From contig JABXYP010000001.1 of assembly GCA_024701455.1 (NCBI GenBank), positions 2,298,001-2,362,000 of the forward strand: 64,000 nt of DNA, read 5' to 3'. The stretch comes from Bacillus sp. A301a_S52 (lineage in GTDB: Bacteria; Bacillota; Bacilli; Bacillales; Salisediminibacteriaceae). Each line of letters starts with the position of its first letter. The first letter of the stretch is position 1. Shown in pieces: positions 18,840 through 28,722 of this stretch. The position numbers were made by a program, and so were the translations under genes. The notes under the pieces are model-generated. The model made no database searches. It was not told where the DNA came from and saw only the letters and a program-made list of their open reading frames with translations.

Positions 18840-19632
18840 GATAAACCTCCTTCTCTCTGACGATTTGTGTACCTGCCGATTGGCCCTTTACGTAACGGAG
18901 TAATTCTTCCGGCTCATAGCCATTCAATATAACAGGATTATGAACTCCTTCGTTTAATGCATTTATAGCAGCCGTCACTTTCGGTATCATTCCGCCATAT
19001 ATAACTCCTTGATCAATAAGAGAATGTATTTGACGTTCCGTTAATTTATCATGAATAATCTGTTCTGATTTTTTTGTTTGCATGACGCCGGGTATGTCGC
19101 TAATAAAAGCAAGATTTCCTTTGAAACTCTTTGCGACTGCTGCTGCTGCCATATCGGCATTAATGTTATATTTTTGCCCTTTGTCATCAATACCGATTGG
19201 AGAAAGAACTGGAATACCGCCTTCGTTCATAATCACATTTAACCAAGCCGTATTGACCTTATCTACTTTACCGACGAACCCAAGCTTTCCATCGTTGTGT
19301 ATTGGGGAAGCCTTAAGTATTTGTCCGTCCACGCCACTAATACCAATGCCTGGTACACCTGCTGATAGTAATTTCCCTACGATCACTTTATTGATGCTTC
19401 CGCTTAAGATTGTTTCAGCCACCTGCAGTACCTCTGGTGTCGTCACTCTTAAACCATCCACAAACTTGGTAGAAACTTGCCATTTATCTAAAGCTTCATT
19501 AATTTCTGGTCCACCACCGTGAACGATAATCGGCTGCCATCCCGCTTCTTTCAAAGCTATGAAAATACGGTAAAATGAATCAGGTAATTCTTGGATGATA
19601 CTGCCGCCAATTTTACAGATTAAGTGTGTCAT
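18832..19632 (-). CDS. argB: Acetylglutamate kinase
   Basis: Phosphorylates N-acetylglutamate, the second step of the arginine pathway. 266 residues, amino acid kinase fold: KIGGSI at the N-terminus, HGGGPEINEALDKW for the phosphate and substrate loop, and NADMAAAAVAKSF near residue 160. The ATG at 19632 follows AAGGAGAGAGCG; the in-frame extension to 19662 overlaps argJ and has no site. Starts 10 bases after argJ. Confidence 0.95.
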   Translation of the reverse strand: MTHLICKIGGSIIQELPDSFYRIFIALKEAGWQPIIVHGGGPEINEALDKWQVSTKFVDGLRVTTPEVLQVAETILSGSINKVIVGKLLSAGVPGIGISGVDGQILKASPIHNDGKLGFVGKVDKVNTAWLNVIMNEGGIPVLSPIGIDDKGQKYNINADMAAAAVAKSFKGNLAFISDIPGVMQTKKSEQIIHDKLTERQIHSLIDQGVIYGGMIPKVTAAINALNEGVHNPVILNGYEPEELLRYVKGQSAGTQIVREKEVYHA

Positions 19633-19642
19633 CGCTCTCTCC

Positions 19643-20872
19643 TTACGTTCGATACGAGGCATTTATTTTGACATAGTCATACGTAAGATCACAACCCCAC
19701 GCAGCACACGATTCTTTTCCATCGTTCAAATTAATTGTGATATGAACATCGTCATTCGATAAGTAAGCTTTTGCTTCTTCTTCACTAAAAGGTAATGGTA
19801 AACCGCCTTTCACAACGTGAATATCACCTAATGCAACATCCACTTTATCTGGATAGACTGGCTGGTTGCTGTAACCTACAGCACATACCACTCTCCCCCA
19901 GTTTGGGTCTGCCCCATAAACAGCAGACTTTACAAGGTTAGATGAAATAACAGCCTTACCTACCTGTCTAGCTGTTTCAATCGTAGGTGCTCCTTTGACA
20001 TTAACTTGAATAAGCTTCGTAGCACCTTCTCCATCTCTTGCAATTTGTTTAGCCAATTCTTGACTCACAAATTGTAAAGCTTCTACGAATAACCCCCATT
20101 GTGGATGGTTTTCATCTAAAGGATGATTGTTTTGTAAGCCATTTGCCAGTACAAGCACCGTATCATTAGTACTGCTGTCACCGTCCACGGTAATCATATT
20201 AAACGTATGATCTGTCACAGTGCGGAGCGCTTGCTGCAAACTTTCGGCTTCAACGTTCGCATCTGTCGTTATATAAGCTAGCATAGTGGCCATATTAGGG
20301 TGAATCATCCCAGAACCTTTTGCGGCCCCACCAATCGTAATCTCTTTTTCATCAATCTTTAATTTAACAGCAATTTTCTTTGTAACAGTATCCGTTGTTA
20401 AAATCGCTTGCTCAAAGCGATCACATGACATATTATCTTTGGATACCATGGCCTGTACTCCCGCTTCTATTTTTTCCATTGGGAGCGTAACACCGATTAA
20501 TCCTGTGGAAGCAACAGCAACATGATGTTCATTGATACGCATCTTTTCGGCAACCCATTTGCGCGTTTGAAGAGCATCATCCATCCCTTGGACCCCTGTA
20601 CATGCATTCGCAATACCTGAATTGACAACAATTGTTTGCAAAGCGTGATCGACACTAAGACTTTGTTGCGTCACTTTCAATGGTGGTGCTTGAAAGGCAT
20701 TTACCGTATAAACACCTGCTGCTGCTGCAGGAACATCGGAATGAAGCCAACCAAAATCAAGCTTAGCTTTCCTAATTCCTGTATGAACACCTCCTGCAGA
20801 AAAACCTTTTGGGCTAGTTACATTGCCATTTTCAATTATGTCAATATGGTGCTTTTTAGTTTTCACCAACAT
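19643..20872 (-). CDS. argJ: Bifunctional ornithine acetyltransferase / N-acetylglutamate synthase
   Basis: Transfers the acetyl group of N-acetylornithine back to glutamate (cyclic arginine pathway), and family members with both activities can also use acetyl-CoA. 409 residues. Self-cleavage and catalysis should occur at T196 in KGSGMIHPNMATMLAY, the conserved autoprocessing site that yields alpha and beta chains. Start ATG after AAAGGAGACGATAAC, 18 bases after argC. Having argJ, and no argE or argA nearby, fits the economical cyclic route. Confidence 0.95.
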   Translation of the reverse strand: MLVKTKKHHIDIIENGNVTSPKGFSAGGVHTGIRKAKLDFGWLHSDVPAAAAGVYTVNAFQAPPLKVTQQSLSVDHALQTIVVNSGIANACTGVQGMDDALQTRKWVAEKMRINEHHVAVASTGLIGVTLPMEKIEAGVQAMVSKDNMSCDRFEQAILTTDTVTKKIAVKLKIDEKEITIGGAAKGSGMIHPNMATMLAYITTDANVEAESLQQALRTVTDHTFNMITVDGDSSTNDTVLVLANGLQNNHPLDENHPQWGLFVEALQFVSQELAKQIARDGEGATKLIQVNVKGAPTIETARQVGKAVISSNLVKSAVYGADPNWGRVVCAVGYSNQPVYPDKVDVALGDIHVVKGGLPLPFSEEEAKAYLSNDDVHITINLNDGKESCAAWGCDLTYDYVKINASYRT

Positions 20873-20890
20873 GTTATCGTCTCCTTTCGC

Positions 20891-21934
20891 TTATGGAAAC
20901 ATAGGGATGAGCTGTAAGCCTTCCTCTACATTCCAGCCATTCATTATATTTGCATTTTGGATCGCTTGACCTGCTGCCCCTTTAACGAGATTATCAATCG
21001 CAGAAGCAATCATCAGCTGTCCTGTCCGTTCATTTATATGGATGCCAATATCACAAAAGTTACTCCCCGCAACTTCTTTTGTGGATGGGAAATGACTTTC
21101 CGGCCTGACTCTTACAAAAGTGTGATCTTGATAATAATTTGAATAGAGCTCATGAATATATGATGACTCTACACTGTTTTTTAACTGTGCATACATCGTA
21201 CACAACAAACCACGTGTCATTGGAATTAAATGAGTTGTCATATTAATAAAGGCTTGTTGATCAGCTTGATCAGTTAAATATTGTTCAATTTCAGGGATAT
21301 GCTGATGTTTGCCAACCTTATATGGTTTTACATTTTCGTTAGTTTCTGAAAAATGTGTCATAGGAGACTGTTTGCGCCCCGCCCCTGAGACACCTGTTTT
21401 CCCGTCAATAACGATAGAGGTTAGATCAATTAAGTCGTGATGAACAGCTGGAATCAAACCTAGTAAACTAGCTGTAGGAAAACATCCAGGATTAGAACAA
21501 ATACGAGCTGTCGCTAGTTTCTCACTGTAAATCTCACTTAACCCATAAACAGCCTCATCTAGTAGGCTTTTTGGTGCCGCTTTTTGTCCATACCACGTTT
21601 CATATTTCTCTGGAGAATCTAACCTCAAATCACCGGACAAATCTATGCATTGCACAGATTGTAAATGAGGGATGTATTGTTTACTAACACCAGGTGGCGT
21701 AGCAAAAAACACAATGTCTACTTCTTGATCCAGTGCATGAATATTTAACTCTTCCATAGGGAGCGGTACAAAGGTTTTTAAATGTGGATATATCTCGTCT
21801 AATCTTTGCCCTTCCTGTGAATGGGAGATAATTTTTGTAATCTGTAGTTTTGAATGACCTTGAAGAAGCCTTATGAGTTCTATGGCTCCGTACCCAGTAC
21901 CTCCAACAATAGCAACCTGTTTCAAAGCGATCAT
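20891..21934 (-). CDS. argC: N-acetyl-gamma-glutamyl-phosphate reductase
   Basis: NADPH-dependent reduction of acetylglutamyl phosphate to the semialdehyde. 347 residues with the Rossmann loop VAIVGGTGYGAIELIRLL at the N-terminus and the catalytic cysteine C151 in CSNPGCFPTA. First gene of the seven-gene arginine operon. The ATG at 21934 sits close to AAAGGAC; an in-frame TTG three codons later is an alternative. A strong promoter and ArgR-like sites lie just upstream. Confidence 0.95.
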   Translation of the reverse strand: MIALKQVAIVGGTGYGAIELIRLLQGHSKLQITKIISHSQEGQRLDEIYPHLKTFVPLPMEELNIHALDQEVDIVFFATPPGVSKQYIPHLQSVQCIDLSGDLRLDSPEKYETWYGQKAAPKSLLDEAVYGLSEIYSEKLATARICSNPGCFPTASLLGLIPAVHHDLIDLTSIVIDGKTGVSGAGRKQSPMTHFSETNENVKPYKVGKHQHIPEIEQYLTDQADQQAFINMTTHLIPMTRGLLCTMYAQLKNSVESSYIHELYSNYYQDHTFVRVRPESHFPSTKEVAGSNFCDIGIHINERTGQLMIASAIDNLVKGAAGQAIQNANIMNGWNVEEGLQLIPMFP

Positions 21935-21953
21935 CGTCCTTTCCGAACTATGG

Positions 21954-21996
21954 TGAATTAATTAATTATTATACTCACTCATACATATATATGCAA
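21954..21996 (-). promoter_or_regulatory. Promoter of argCJBD-carAB-argF with ARG-box-like sequence
   Basis: Minus strand: -35 TTGCAT (21991-21996), 17-base spacer, perfect -10 TATAAT (21968-21973). Immediately downstream lies TGAATTAATTAATT read on the plus strand from about 21954, an AT-rich ARG-box-like half-site placed to block transcription when arginine is abundant. The promoter is well supported; the operator is weaker. Confidence 0.6.
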
Positions 21997-22154
21997 CATT
22001 TTTATGTAGATAAATTAATTTTTATACAATGTTTTATTAGCCATGCTTGTAAATAGTGTTATAGAGATTGCGTTAGGTATAAAGAGATATATTGAATAAA
22101 CGCAATAACTCTTTAAGAAGAATAAGAAGCTATAGGTAAATATTTTTTAATAAA

Positions 22155-22252
22155 CTCCTCCTATGCACCAAGGAGGAGGCAAGGTACTTTCTCTACGTCT
22201 GAAAGCCTTGTAGGGTGCCCTTCCCTATGGATTTATGTCTCCATACGTTTTT
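22155..22252. ncRNA. Possible structured RNA: four consecutive hairpins between argC and cls
   Basis: Four stems in 98 bases: CTCCTCCT/AGGAGGAG (22155-22178), CAAGG-CTTTC/GAAAG-CCTTG (22180-22210), TAGGG/CCCTA (22211-22227) and TATGGA/TCCATA (22226-22245), the last followed by CGTTTTT as in a plus-strand terminator. The loop of the first contains GCACC (22165-22169), complementary to GGTGC at 22214-22218, allowing a tertiary contact. No coding frame or known riboswitch motif was recognised. The strand is not certain, and the 433-base gap around it holds only the argC promoter and the cls terminator besides. Confidence 0.4.
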
Positions 22253-22316
22253 GGATTGTTCTACCTTTTTATTTTTAAATAGGCTAATTCTTTAATAATG
22301 CTTTAGGAAAGAATAT

Positions 22317-22344
22317 AAAAAAGACTACCGAGATCTCAGCAGTC
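22317..22344 (-). terminator. Intrinsic terminator of cls
   Basis: Near-perfect palindrome GACTACCGAGATCTCAGC plus AGTC (22323-22344), followed on the minus strand by TTTTTT (22317-22322), 23 bases after the cls stop. Confidence 0.8.
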
Positions 22345-22367
22345 TAAAAAGTAACCTTACTATTTGA

Positions 22368-23816
22368 TTATAAAATCGGTGACAGTAGTCGAGAAATTGA
22401 TTCCTTAAAACGGATCCAGCGCGGGCGTTTTTGATAAAGCTCTTCAGTTAATCGTGTTGAATTCTGCATGTCTTGTTCAAATGATTGGGCAATCTTTTCA
22501 GCTGTTAGCTGATCATATATAAACGCGTTCACTTCAAAATTCAGTTTAAAGCTTCTCATATCGATATTAGCAGTTCCGACAGAGCACATTTTTCGGTCGA
22601 TAACGAGAGCTTTAGCATGGATAAACCCATTCTCGTAAATATAAACACTTGCTCCTGATCTCAGTAACTTCCCAATATGAGAAAGTGTCGCCCAATAAAT
22701 AAATGGGTGATCTGGTTTATTAGGTATCATGATTCGTACATCTTTACCAGAGAGAGAAGCCACCCTTAAAGCATCCAAAAGGCTTTGATCTGGAATAAAG
22801 TACGGTGTTTGAATGTAGATTGATTCATTTGCATCCATGATCATTTTCATATAGCCATTTTTAATTTGCTCCCATTCTGAATCTGGTCCACTGGAGACAA
22901 TTTGTAAAGTAGCGTTCCCACTGTTTTTCTTCATAGGAAAGTAGCGTGGTTCATAATCAATCGTAAAATGTTTTGAAGCTTGATTCCAATCCAAGATAAA
23001 ACGGGTTTGCATCGGGTCGACAGCATTTCCACAAATTCTTAAATGAGTATCACGCCAATAACCGAATTCTTTCTTCTTACCTAGATATTCATTCCCTACA
23101 TTAAAACCACCAACATAGCCAATTTGTCCATCTATAATCGTTATCTTACGATGGTTTCGATAATTTAAGCGGATATTTATTAATGGAAATTTTGACGGGA
23201 AGAAAACCCCTACTTCTCCTCCTGCTCTGATGAGTGAGTTAAAATTCTTTAAGCGTAGCTTTCTAGAACCAAGTTCATCATATAACACTCTAACTTTAAC
23301 GCCCTCTTCTGCCTTTTTAGTCAATTCTTCTATTAATTTCTTCCCTAGATCATCGTATCTAAAAATATAATATTGAATATGAATGTGATCTTTCGCTTGT
23401 TGAATATCACGAAATAATTGATCGAACTTTTCCTGACCATCTGTAAAAATGGATATCTCATTATCTTTTGTTAAAATAGCATCGTTGTTTATAAGGTGCA
23501 TATAAATCAGATCACGATAAGGGTCCACATTTTCATCGTGAAATGAAAAAGCAGGGTTTCTAATTTGCGCTATTTGTTTAGAGATTATGTCGGTAATTCC
23601 AACTTTACGAATACCTTCCCAATCAAACAATCGTTGTCTCGTCAAATTCTGCCCTAGAAATAAGTAAACAACGAATCCAATAAACGGGATAAAAAAGAGG
23701 ATCATTAACCATGCCCATGTTGTAGAAGCATCTTTTCGTTCGATAAATATGATAATTCCAGCGAACAATATGTTAAAAATGAATAAGAACATGAGAAGAA
23801 GCGATAAAATATCCAT
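22368..23816 (-). CDS. cls: Cardiolipin synthase
   Basis: Condenses two phosphatidylglycerol molecules into cardiolipin at the membrane. 482 residues: two N-terminal membrane segments (about residues 3-23 and 33-53, the second ending FIGFVVYLFLGQ), then two phospholipase-D domains with HKD motifs in NHRKITIIDG and HAKALVIDRKMCSVGTANID. Start ATG after AAGGGGGAGTT. Monocistronic, with its own terminator. Cardiolipin commonly rises in salt-adapted bacilli, which fits the nearby ectoine genes. Confidence 0.95.
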   Translation of the reverse strand: MDILSLLLMFLFIFNILFAGIIIFIERKDASTTWAWLMILFFIPFIGFVVYLFLGQNLTRQRLFDWEGIRKVGITDIISKQIAQIRNPAFSFHDENVDPYRDLIYMHLINNDAILTKDNEISIFTDGQEKFDQLFRDIQQAKDHIHIQYYIFRYDDLGKKLIEELTKKAEEGVKVRVLYDELGSRKLRLKNFNSLIRAGGEVGVFFPSKFPLINIRLNYRNHRKITIIDGQIGYVGGFNVGNEYLGKKKEFGYWRDTHLRICGNAVDPMQTRFILDWNQASKHFTIDYEPRYFPMKKNSGNATLQIVSSGPDSEWEQIKNGYMKMIMDANESIYIQTPYFIPDQSLLDALRVASLSGKDVRIMIPNKPDHPFIYWATLSHIGKLLRSGASVYIYENGFIHAKALVIDRKMCSVGTANIDMRSFKLNFEVNAFIYDQLTAEKIAQSFEQDMQNSTRLTEELYQKRPRWIRFKESISRLLSPIL

Positions 23817-23901
23817 AACTCCCCCTTAAAAGATGTACTATAATTCGTAGCCTATCTCATTTTCATACAGGTGTTTATCTCTTCATCATATTTGATATGA
23901 T

Positions 23902-24858
23902 TTAAAGTGGTTTTATTTTCGATTCAATCTCTTCTCTTTTATTTTCGAGATAAGGTGGTAAGGCTAATGATTGACCAAGGTTTTCCAGTGTCTCGTCAGT
24001 TTCAAATCCTGGGCCGTCTGTAGCAAGCTCAATAAGAATACCATTACTTTCTCTAAAATATAATGATTGAAAATAATACCGTTCTACAAAACCCGAGTTC
24101 GTCATCCCAAGCGAACTAATATAGTTTACCCATTTATGTAACTCTTCCTCAGACTCTACTCGGAAAGCGACGTGATGCACACTACCACGACCTGGACGTT
24201 CTCTAGGTGCATTATGACTAGCTTTAACGTGCACTTCAGCTCCCGTTCCCCCTTCACCAGTAGCAAAAACAGTTATTCTATTGTCAAGTTCATTTTCATA
24301 TGACCCTACCTTTCTAAAGCCCATCACGTCTGTTAAAATACGGTGTGTTTTTTCTGGGCGAGGCACTGTTAGTTCTACAGGGCCTAATCCAATAACTCCT
24401 TCCTCTACAGGTACTGGGCTATCGGCCCAAGGCTCGCCACCTGCCACACCTTCGTTCGTTTCGTCAGAGATAAATTGAAGACGTTGGCCTTCAAAATCGC
24501 GAAACTTCAGTACTTTCCGATTAAAGACTTCTTGTATATTATCGTGTGAGACACCGTAGCTAGTTAGTCGTTTTGACCAATAAGCTAAAGCCTCATCATT
24601 GGCCACTCTCAATGATGTTTCGCTAATACTTTGCGTTCCTGGGTAAGTCCTCCCGGCGTTTGGTATCTCAAAAAATGTTAGATCTGTCCCTGGATTCCCA
24701 CGTTTATCTGCATAGAATAAATGATACATGCTTGTATCATCTTGATTAACGGTCTTCTTTACGAGCCTCATTCCGATAATTTCTGTATAAAAATGAAGAT
24801 TTTCTTTTGCATTAGCGGTAATGGCTGAAATATGGTGGATACCCTTCAAAGGTTTCAT
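23902..24858 (-). CDS. Ring-cleaving dioxygenase, glyoxalase superfamily (MhqA/MhqO type)
   Basis: 318 residues made of two vicinal-oxygen-chelate modules, starting LKGIHHISAITANAKENLHFY and, for the second, PVEEGVIGLGPVELTV. Metal ligands are expected at the histidine of GIHHI, the histidine of GSVHHVAFRV and the glutamate of ILIELATDGPGF. This matches the Bacillus hydroquinone/quinone-linked dioxygenases MhqA, MhqO and MhqE, which help detoxify electrophiles. No MhqR-type regulator is next to it. Ribosome binding site AAAGGAAG. With msrA and ohr it forms a run of oxidative or electrophile stress genes, each apparently with its own transcription unit. Confidence 0.88.
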   Translation of the reverse strand: MKPLKGIHHISAITANAKENLHFYTEIIGMRLVKKTVNQDDTSMYHLFYADKRGNPGTDLTFFEIPNAGRTYPGTQSISETSLRVANDEALAYWSKRLTSYGVSHDNIQEVFNRKVLKFRDFEGQRLQFISDETNEGVAGGEPWADSPVPVEEGVIGLGPVELTVPRPEKTHRILTDVMGFRKVGSYENELDNRITVFATGEGGTGAEVHVKASHNAPRERPGRGSVHHVAFRVESEEELHKWVNYISSLGMTNSGFVERYYFQSLYFRESNGILIELATDGPGFETDETLENLGQSLALPPYLENKREEIESKIKPL

Positions 24859-24944
24859 TCACATATCTTCCTTTCGTTAAATCATCAGGTTCACTATATA
24901 ATAAAACAATTAGACGATGTATAGTCTCTATTTTCATTCTTTTC

Positions 24945-25472
24945 CTACATCCAGTTGGCCTCTATAAATGTTTTACGACCTGATTCCTCTTGCTCCTGCT
25001 TATATTTCGCAGGATTTTTTTTATAAAATGTTTGATGTTCTTCTTCCGCTTCATAAAAAGGAGCCGCTTGTAAAATTTTCGTCACGATCGGCTTTAAAAA
25101 CCGACCACTTTTCTCAACTTCACGCCGTGATTTCTCAGCTTGCTTTTTTTGAGCTTCAGTATGATAAAAAATAGCTGTTCTATATTGGGGACCACGGTCA
25201 AAAAATTGGCCACCTTCATCAGTGGGGTCAATTTGAGGCCAATATAGTGAAAGTAATTTTTCGTACGAAAACAGTTCGGGGTCATATGTGATCTCTACTG
25301 CTTCATAATGACCTGTTTCACCCGTTTTAACTTGTTCGTACGAAGGATTAACCCTATCACCACCGGTATAGCCAGAAGTTACTTTGATAATTCCAGGCTG
25401 TTCATCAAAAGGTTTTACCATGCACCAAAAGCATCCTCCTGCGAATGTGGCTTTTTCATATGTTTTCTTCAT
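24945..25472 (-). CDS. msrA: Peptide methionine sulfoxide reductase MsrA
   Basis: Reduces the S-form of methionine sulfoxide in proteins. 175 residues, with the catalytic GCFWC at residues 13-17 (C14 is the nucleophile), then SGYTGGD and the conserved YDPELFSYEKLLSLYW and DPTDEGGQFFDRGPQYRTAIF. Start ATG after AAAGGAGTTGTTAACGC. No msrB is fused or adjacent. Confidence 0.95.
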   Translation of the reverse strand: MKKTYEKATFAGGCFWCMVKPFDEQPGIIKVTSGYTGGDRVNPSYEQVKTGETGHYEAVEITYDPELFSYEKLLSLYWPQIDPTDEGGQFFDRGPQYRTAIFYHTEAQKKQAEKSRREVEKSGRFLKPIVTKILQAAPFYEAEEEHQTFYKKNPAKYKQEQEESGRKTFIEANWM

Positions 25473-25623
25473 GCGTTAACAACTCCTTTATTATCGAAGC
25501 ATAAAATATCATAGGGGATTCTGGGTGATTATTAGTTTTTTTAGATCACTACTTTCATATTCATTATTAATTATACTTGTTTTCCATTCTTTTTCATATC
25601 AAAGACGATTATTTAAACACAAT

Positions 25624-25660
25624 GAAAGAATCCGGATAAAAATGGTATCCGGATTCTTTC
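25624..25660 (-). terminator. Hairpin terminator of ohr
   Basis: Perfect 14-bp stem GAAAGAATCCGGAT (25624-25637) with its complement at 25647-25660, 9-base loop, just past the ohr stop. The following U-run on the minus strand is poor, but the stem is strong. Confidence 0.7.
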
Positions 25661-25666
25661 AAACAA

Positions 25667-26089
25667 TTAATTTGTTTTTACAACGAGGTCGACGTCCACA
25701 TTTCCTCTAGTTGCTTTTGAATACGGACAAAAATCGTGAGCCTTATGAACAAGTTCTTCAGCTTCACTTTGCGAAACGCCACTAATTTCGGCATGAAGGG
25801 TAACACCTAATTTGAATCCATTATCTTCTGTATCTTTTAACAGGCTCACTTCACTTGTTATGGTAGACGTAATATCTTTTTTCTGTTTAGATGCCATGAG
25901 ATTAAGCGCCCCGTCAAAGCAAGCAGCATAACCAGCTGCAAATAATTGTTCAGGATTCGACGCATCTGATGGTATATCCTTTCCTTTAGGCATTGATAAA
26001 TTTACATCAATGATCCCATTATCTGATTTCACATGGCCTTCTCGTCCACCAGAAGCCGTTGCCTTGGTTGTTAAAATGGTATCCGCCAT
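25667..26089 (-). CDS. ohr: Organic hydroperoxide resistance protein (Ohr/OsmC family)
   Basis: Thiol peroxidase that reduces organic and fatty-acid hydroperoxides. 140 residues. The redox cysteines are C57 in GYAACFDGAL and C121 in HDFCPYSKATRGN, both conserved in Ohr and distinguishing it from general OsmC. Start ATG after AAGGAGGGAACAAAA. No OhrR gene is adjacent in this window. Confidence 0.92.
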   Translation of the reverse strand: MADTILTTKATASGGREGHVKSDNGIIDVNLSMPKGKDIPSDASNPEQLFAAGYAACFDGALNLMASKQKKDITSTITSEVSLLKDTEDNGFKLGVTLHAEISGVSQSEAEELVHKAHDFCPYSKATRGNVDVDLVVKTN

Positions 26090-26232
26090 TTTTGTTCCCT
26101 CCTTGTTAAAGTGTTAAAAGTTTTGTCCTTTATTATGTTCACTATTATGACAGATTTTAAACATTCAAATGCTATGATTAAACGTTCATATTTATTATAA
26201 CTACTTGGACCTACGCCCCTTAATTCTAAATT

Positions 26233-28701
26233 TTACGATGCCCTTTCCTCTATGGATAGTGTGTTATATAACGTATAGTTTCGTTTGAAAAAATAAAAAG
26301 TTACACTAAGCAATACAACAGGTACTATCAACAAAAATAGGACACTTGACCATAGTAGTTGTGGTGAATTCATGAATATCATAGAGCGAAAACCTAGAAC
26401 ACTATAGGTCATTGGCAGCCATCCATGTAGCGTTTGCAAGGGAGAAGCTAAAAGTTCTACAGGAAATGTTCCTGCTGAACCGCCTAATTGAAGAATAAGC
26501 AAGATAATCGCTACAAAACGCCCTGGATTATCTAACAAACTCACAAGACCAAATATGAGAGTAATAAACACAAAACTTGTGAAATACGTAAAAAAGACAA
26601 AGCCTGGTATGTTCTGGACATCTAGCCCAATACCTAACAACAAAAAAAGAACGATAAGTGATGACTGAATAAAGCCAATGCTGTAAATAACAGCTAACTT
26701 CCCTGTAAACCAAGCTCCACTAGTCGTGTGAACACCTAAAGGTTCTCTAAATGGATAAATGATCGATAATGTCAGCGCTCCTACATAAAGGCCAATTGAC
26801 AGAAAATAAGGTGTTAAACCTTCACCGTAAGAGTAACTCGTATTATTATCATTCGCCACTGTTTCTACAGGAGACGACACCATTAATTCATGTGCGTGAG
26901 TCGGGTTAATCCCATGGATCACTGAAGCGAGCTGATGGATACCTTCCAAGAGATCTCCTGACCCTTCTTTAAGTTCAGAAGTGCCATCGGTGAGTTTAAG
27001 AGCTCCTTCCAATGCTGATTCGATCCCCTCCTGAAGCTCTTCTGAACCATCGTATAACGCTGACATACCGTCATCTAGCTCTCTCACACCTTGAAATAGG
27101 TCATCAAGCTTTCCGACAGCTGTTTCGTACTCGTCTGCCACGTCTATTAATTTTTTCTCAGCATCATTTAATGCCTCATGAATATCGTCTTCAAATTGCT
27201 TTACCAATTTCGGATCAATAGCTTCAGGTACAGTTTCTTGAAAGTGATCAATTATCTCTTGAAAATCCCCCATTGCCTCATTTAACAAATCCAAATCTTC
27301 TTTGATCCCTTGTTCAATCTCATCAGATGTAGCAAGCGATGATTCTAGTATCTCGATAAAGTCCATGATATCAAGGGAAGCCGTTTCAAGATTTGCTTCA
27401 ACTGTTTCTTCATAGTCCGGCAAACTAGCTTGGAAGGTTTCTAAATATTCAGTGAGTTCTTGGTGAGATGTTGACTGGGCTTCCATAAGATCTTCCGTCT
27501 CATTTACCCATTTAACTAACGCCTCATTCTCTTCCCAATTTCCATCTAGATTATCGAGCATATGAGGTAAAGAAGAAAGTTGATCTTCCAGTTCATCTTC
27601 TCCTTCAAGAGTTGACAACTCATTTAGAACATCATTAATTTGTTCATCAACATCATCTAAATTTATTTCTTCTAATGATGTTTGCTCATCGAGTTTAACT
27701 GCTAAGTGCTCTAATTCTTTCAACAACGACTCAGTATCCTGATTTAATTCTATAAGCATATCGGAAACTACGTTAATATTATCTTCAATACTTTGAGAAT
27801 AATTGTTTAGCTTCTCTAACGACAGATGGGTCTCATTTAAAATCGTGTTTATTTCTTTTAAAACTTTCGCCGCATCTTTGAAATCTTTTGTATCCATCGT
27901 CCTTTTAGCTTGTTGTACTAAAGACAATAATTGACTATGTCCTTGAATGGCCTGTTCATACTCTTCAGATGACGTAATCATTTCCCGCGCATCCGTTAAC
28001 CCCGAATATAAATATGATGTTCCATTTTTAGCCTCTAACAGCCCCGCTGTTAACATCTCGGCTCCATTATCTAGTTCTTGCAACCCATCAGATAAGGAGG
28101 ACATATTAGTATAAACATTTTCATTACCCTTAGCTACTTTTTCTGCCCCTTCTTCTAGGTCTAGCATCACCTGGACAAAATTACTAAACGTATCATTTCC
28201 CACTTCTGCATATGCAAGCGTAAGGGCTTCTGATAGACTCGTTTCCATATTAGTAAGGGCCGTTTTAGCAATTTGAGACGATACATAATTGTACTCGGCG
28301 TTCACTTCATAATATAGCGTCGCTTTAATTGGTTTGTCCTCTATAATGGACGTTACATTCTCAGAGAAGTCTTCAGGAATTTCGACATAGAAGTAATATT
28401 CTAATTCGTCCATTCCAGCCCTTGCAGTTTCTTCATCAGTAAAGTCAAATTTAAGAGTCTCAGTTCTCTTTAATTCTTCAACAAAATCATTGCCAGCGTA
28501 TATCATTTCTCCATTAATGTCTGCTCCTTGATCCTTATTCACTACAGCCACTGGAAGTTCTTCAATGTGACCGTATGGATCCCAAAAAGACCAAATTAAG
28601 ACACCTCCATAAAGTAAAGGCATAAGGCATATGCCTATTAGTGCGATAAGTAATTTTTTATTTTTAAATATACCATTAAATTCTGTCTTAACTCCGTCCA
28701 T
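26233..28701 (-). CDS. yhgE: YhgE/Pip-family membrane protein
   Basis: 822 residues. One N-terminal membrane segment (about 16-37, LLIALIGICLMPLLYGGVLIW) is followed by the YhgE/Pip N-terminal domain with PVAVVNKDQGADINGE, a long acidic predicted coiled-coil region (about 180-600), and five or six C-terminal membrane segments (about 635-805) of the ABC-2 type. The family includes the lactococcal phage infection protein and B. subtilis YhgE; its molecular function is not settled, with export or envelope roles proposed. Start ATG after GGAGAGGTGACACG. A TetR gene directly upstream, with a matching operator between, mirrors B. subtilis yhgD-yhgE. Confidence 0.88.
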   Translation of the reverse strand: MDGVKTEFNGIFKNKKLLIALIGICLMPLLYGGVLIWSFWDPYGHIEELPVAVVNKDQGADINGEMIYAGNDFVEELKRTETLKFDFTDEETARAGMDELEYYFYVEIPEDFSENVTSIIEDKPIKATLYYEVNAEYNYVSSQIAKTALTNMETSLSEALTLAYAEVGNDTFSNFVQVMLDLEEGAEKVAKGNENVYTNMSSLSDGLQELDNGAEMLTAGLLEAKNGTSYLYSGLTDAREMITSSEEYEQAIQGHSQLLSLVQQAKRTMDTKDFKDAAKVLKEINTILNETHLSLEKLNNYSQSIEDNINVVSDMLIELNQDTESLLKELEHLAVKLDEQTSLEEINLDDVDEQINDVLNELSTLEGEDELEDQLSSLPHMLDNLDGNWEENEALVKWVNETEDLMEAQSTSHQELTEYLETFQASLPDYEETVEANLETASLDIMDFIEILESSLATSDEIEQGIKEDLDLLNEAMGDFQEIIDHFQETVPEAIDPKLVKQFEDDIHEALNDAEKKLIDVADEYETAVGKLDDLFQGVRELDDGMSALYDGSEELQEGIESALEGALKLTDGTSELKEGSGDLLEGIHQLASVIHGINPTHAHELMVSSPVETVANDNNTSYSYGEGLTPYFLSIGLYVGALTLSIIYPFREPLGVHTTSGAWFTGKLAVIYSIGFIQSSLIVLFLLLGIGLDVQNIPGFVFFTYFTSFVFITLIFGLVSLLDNPGRFVAIILLILQLGGSAGTFPVELLASPLQTLHGWLPMTYSVLGFRSMIFMNSPQLLWSSVLFLLIVPVVLLSVTFYFFKRNYTLYNTLSIEERAS

Positions 28702-28722
28702 CGTGTCACCTCTCCAAAATTT

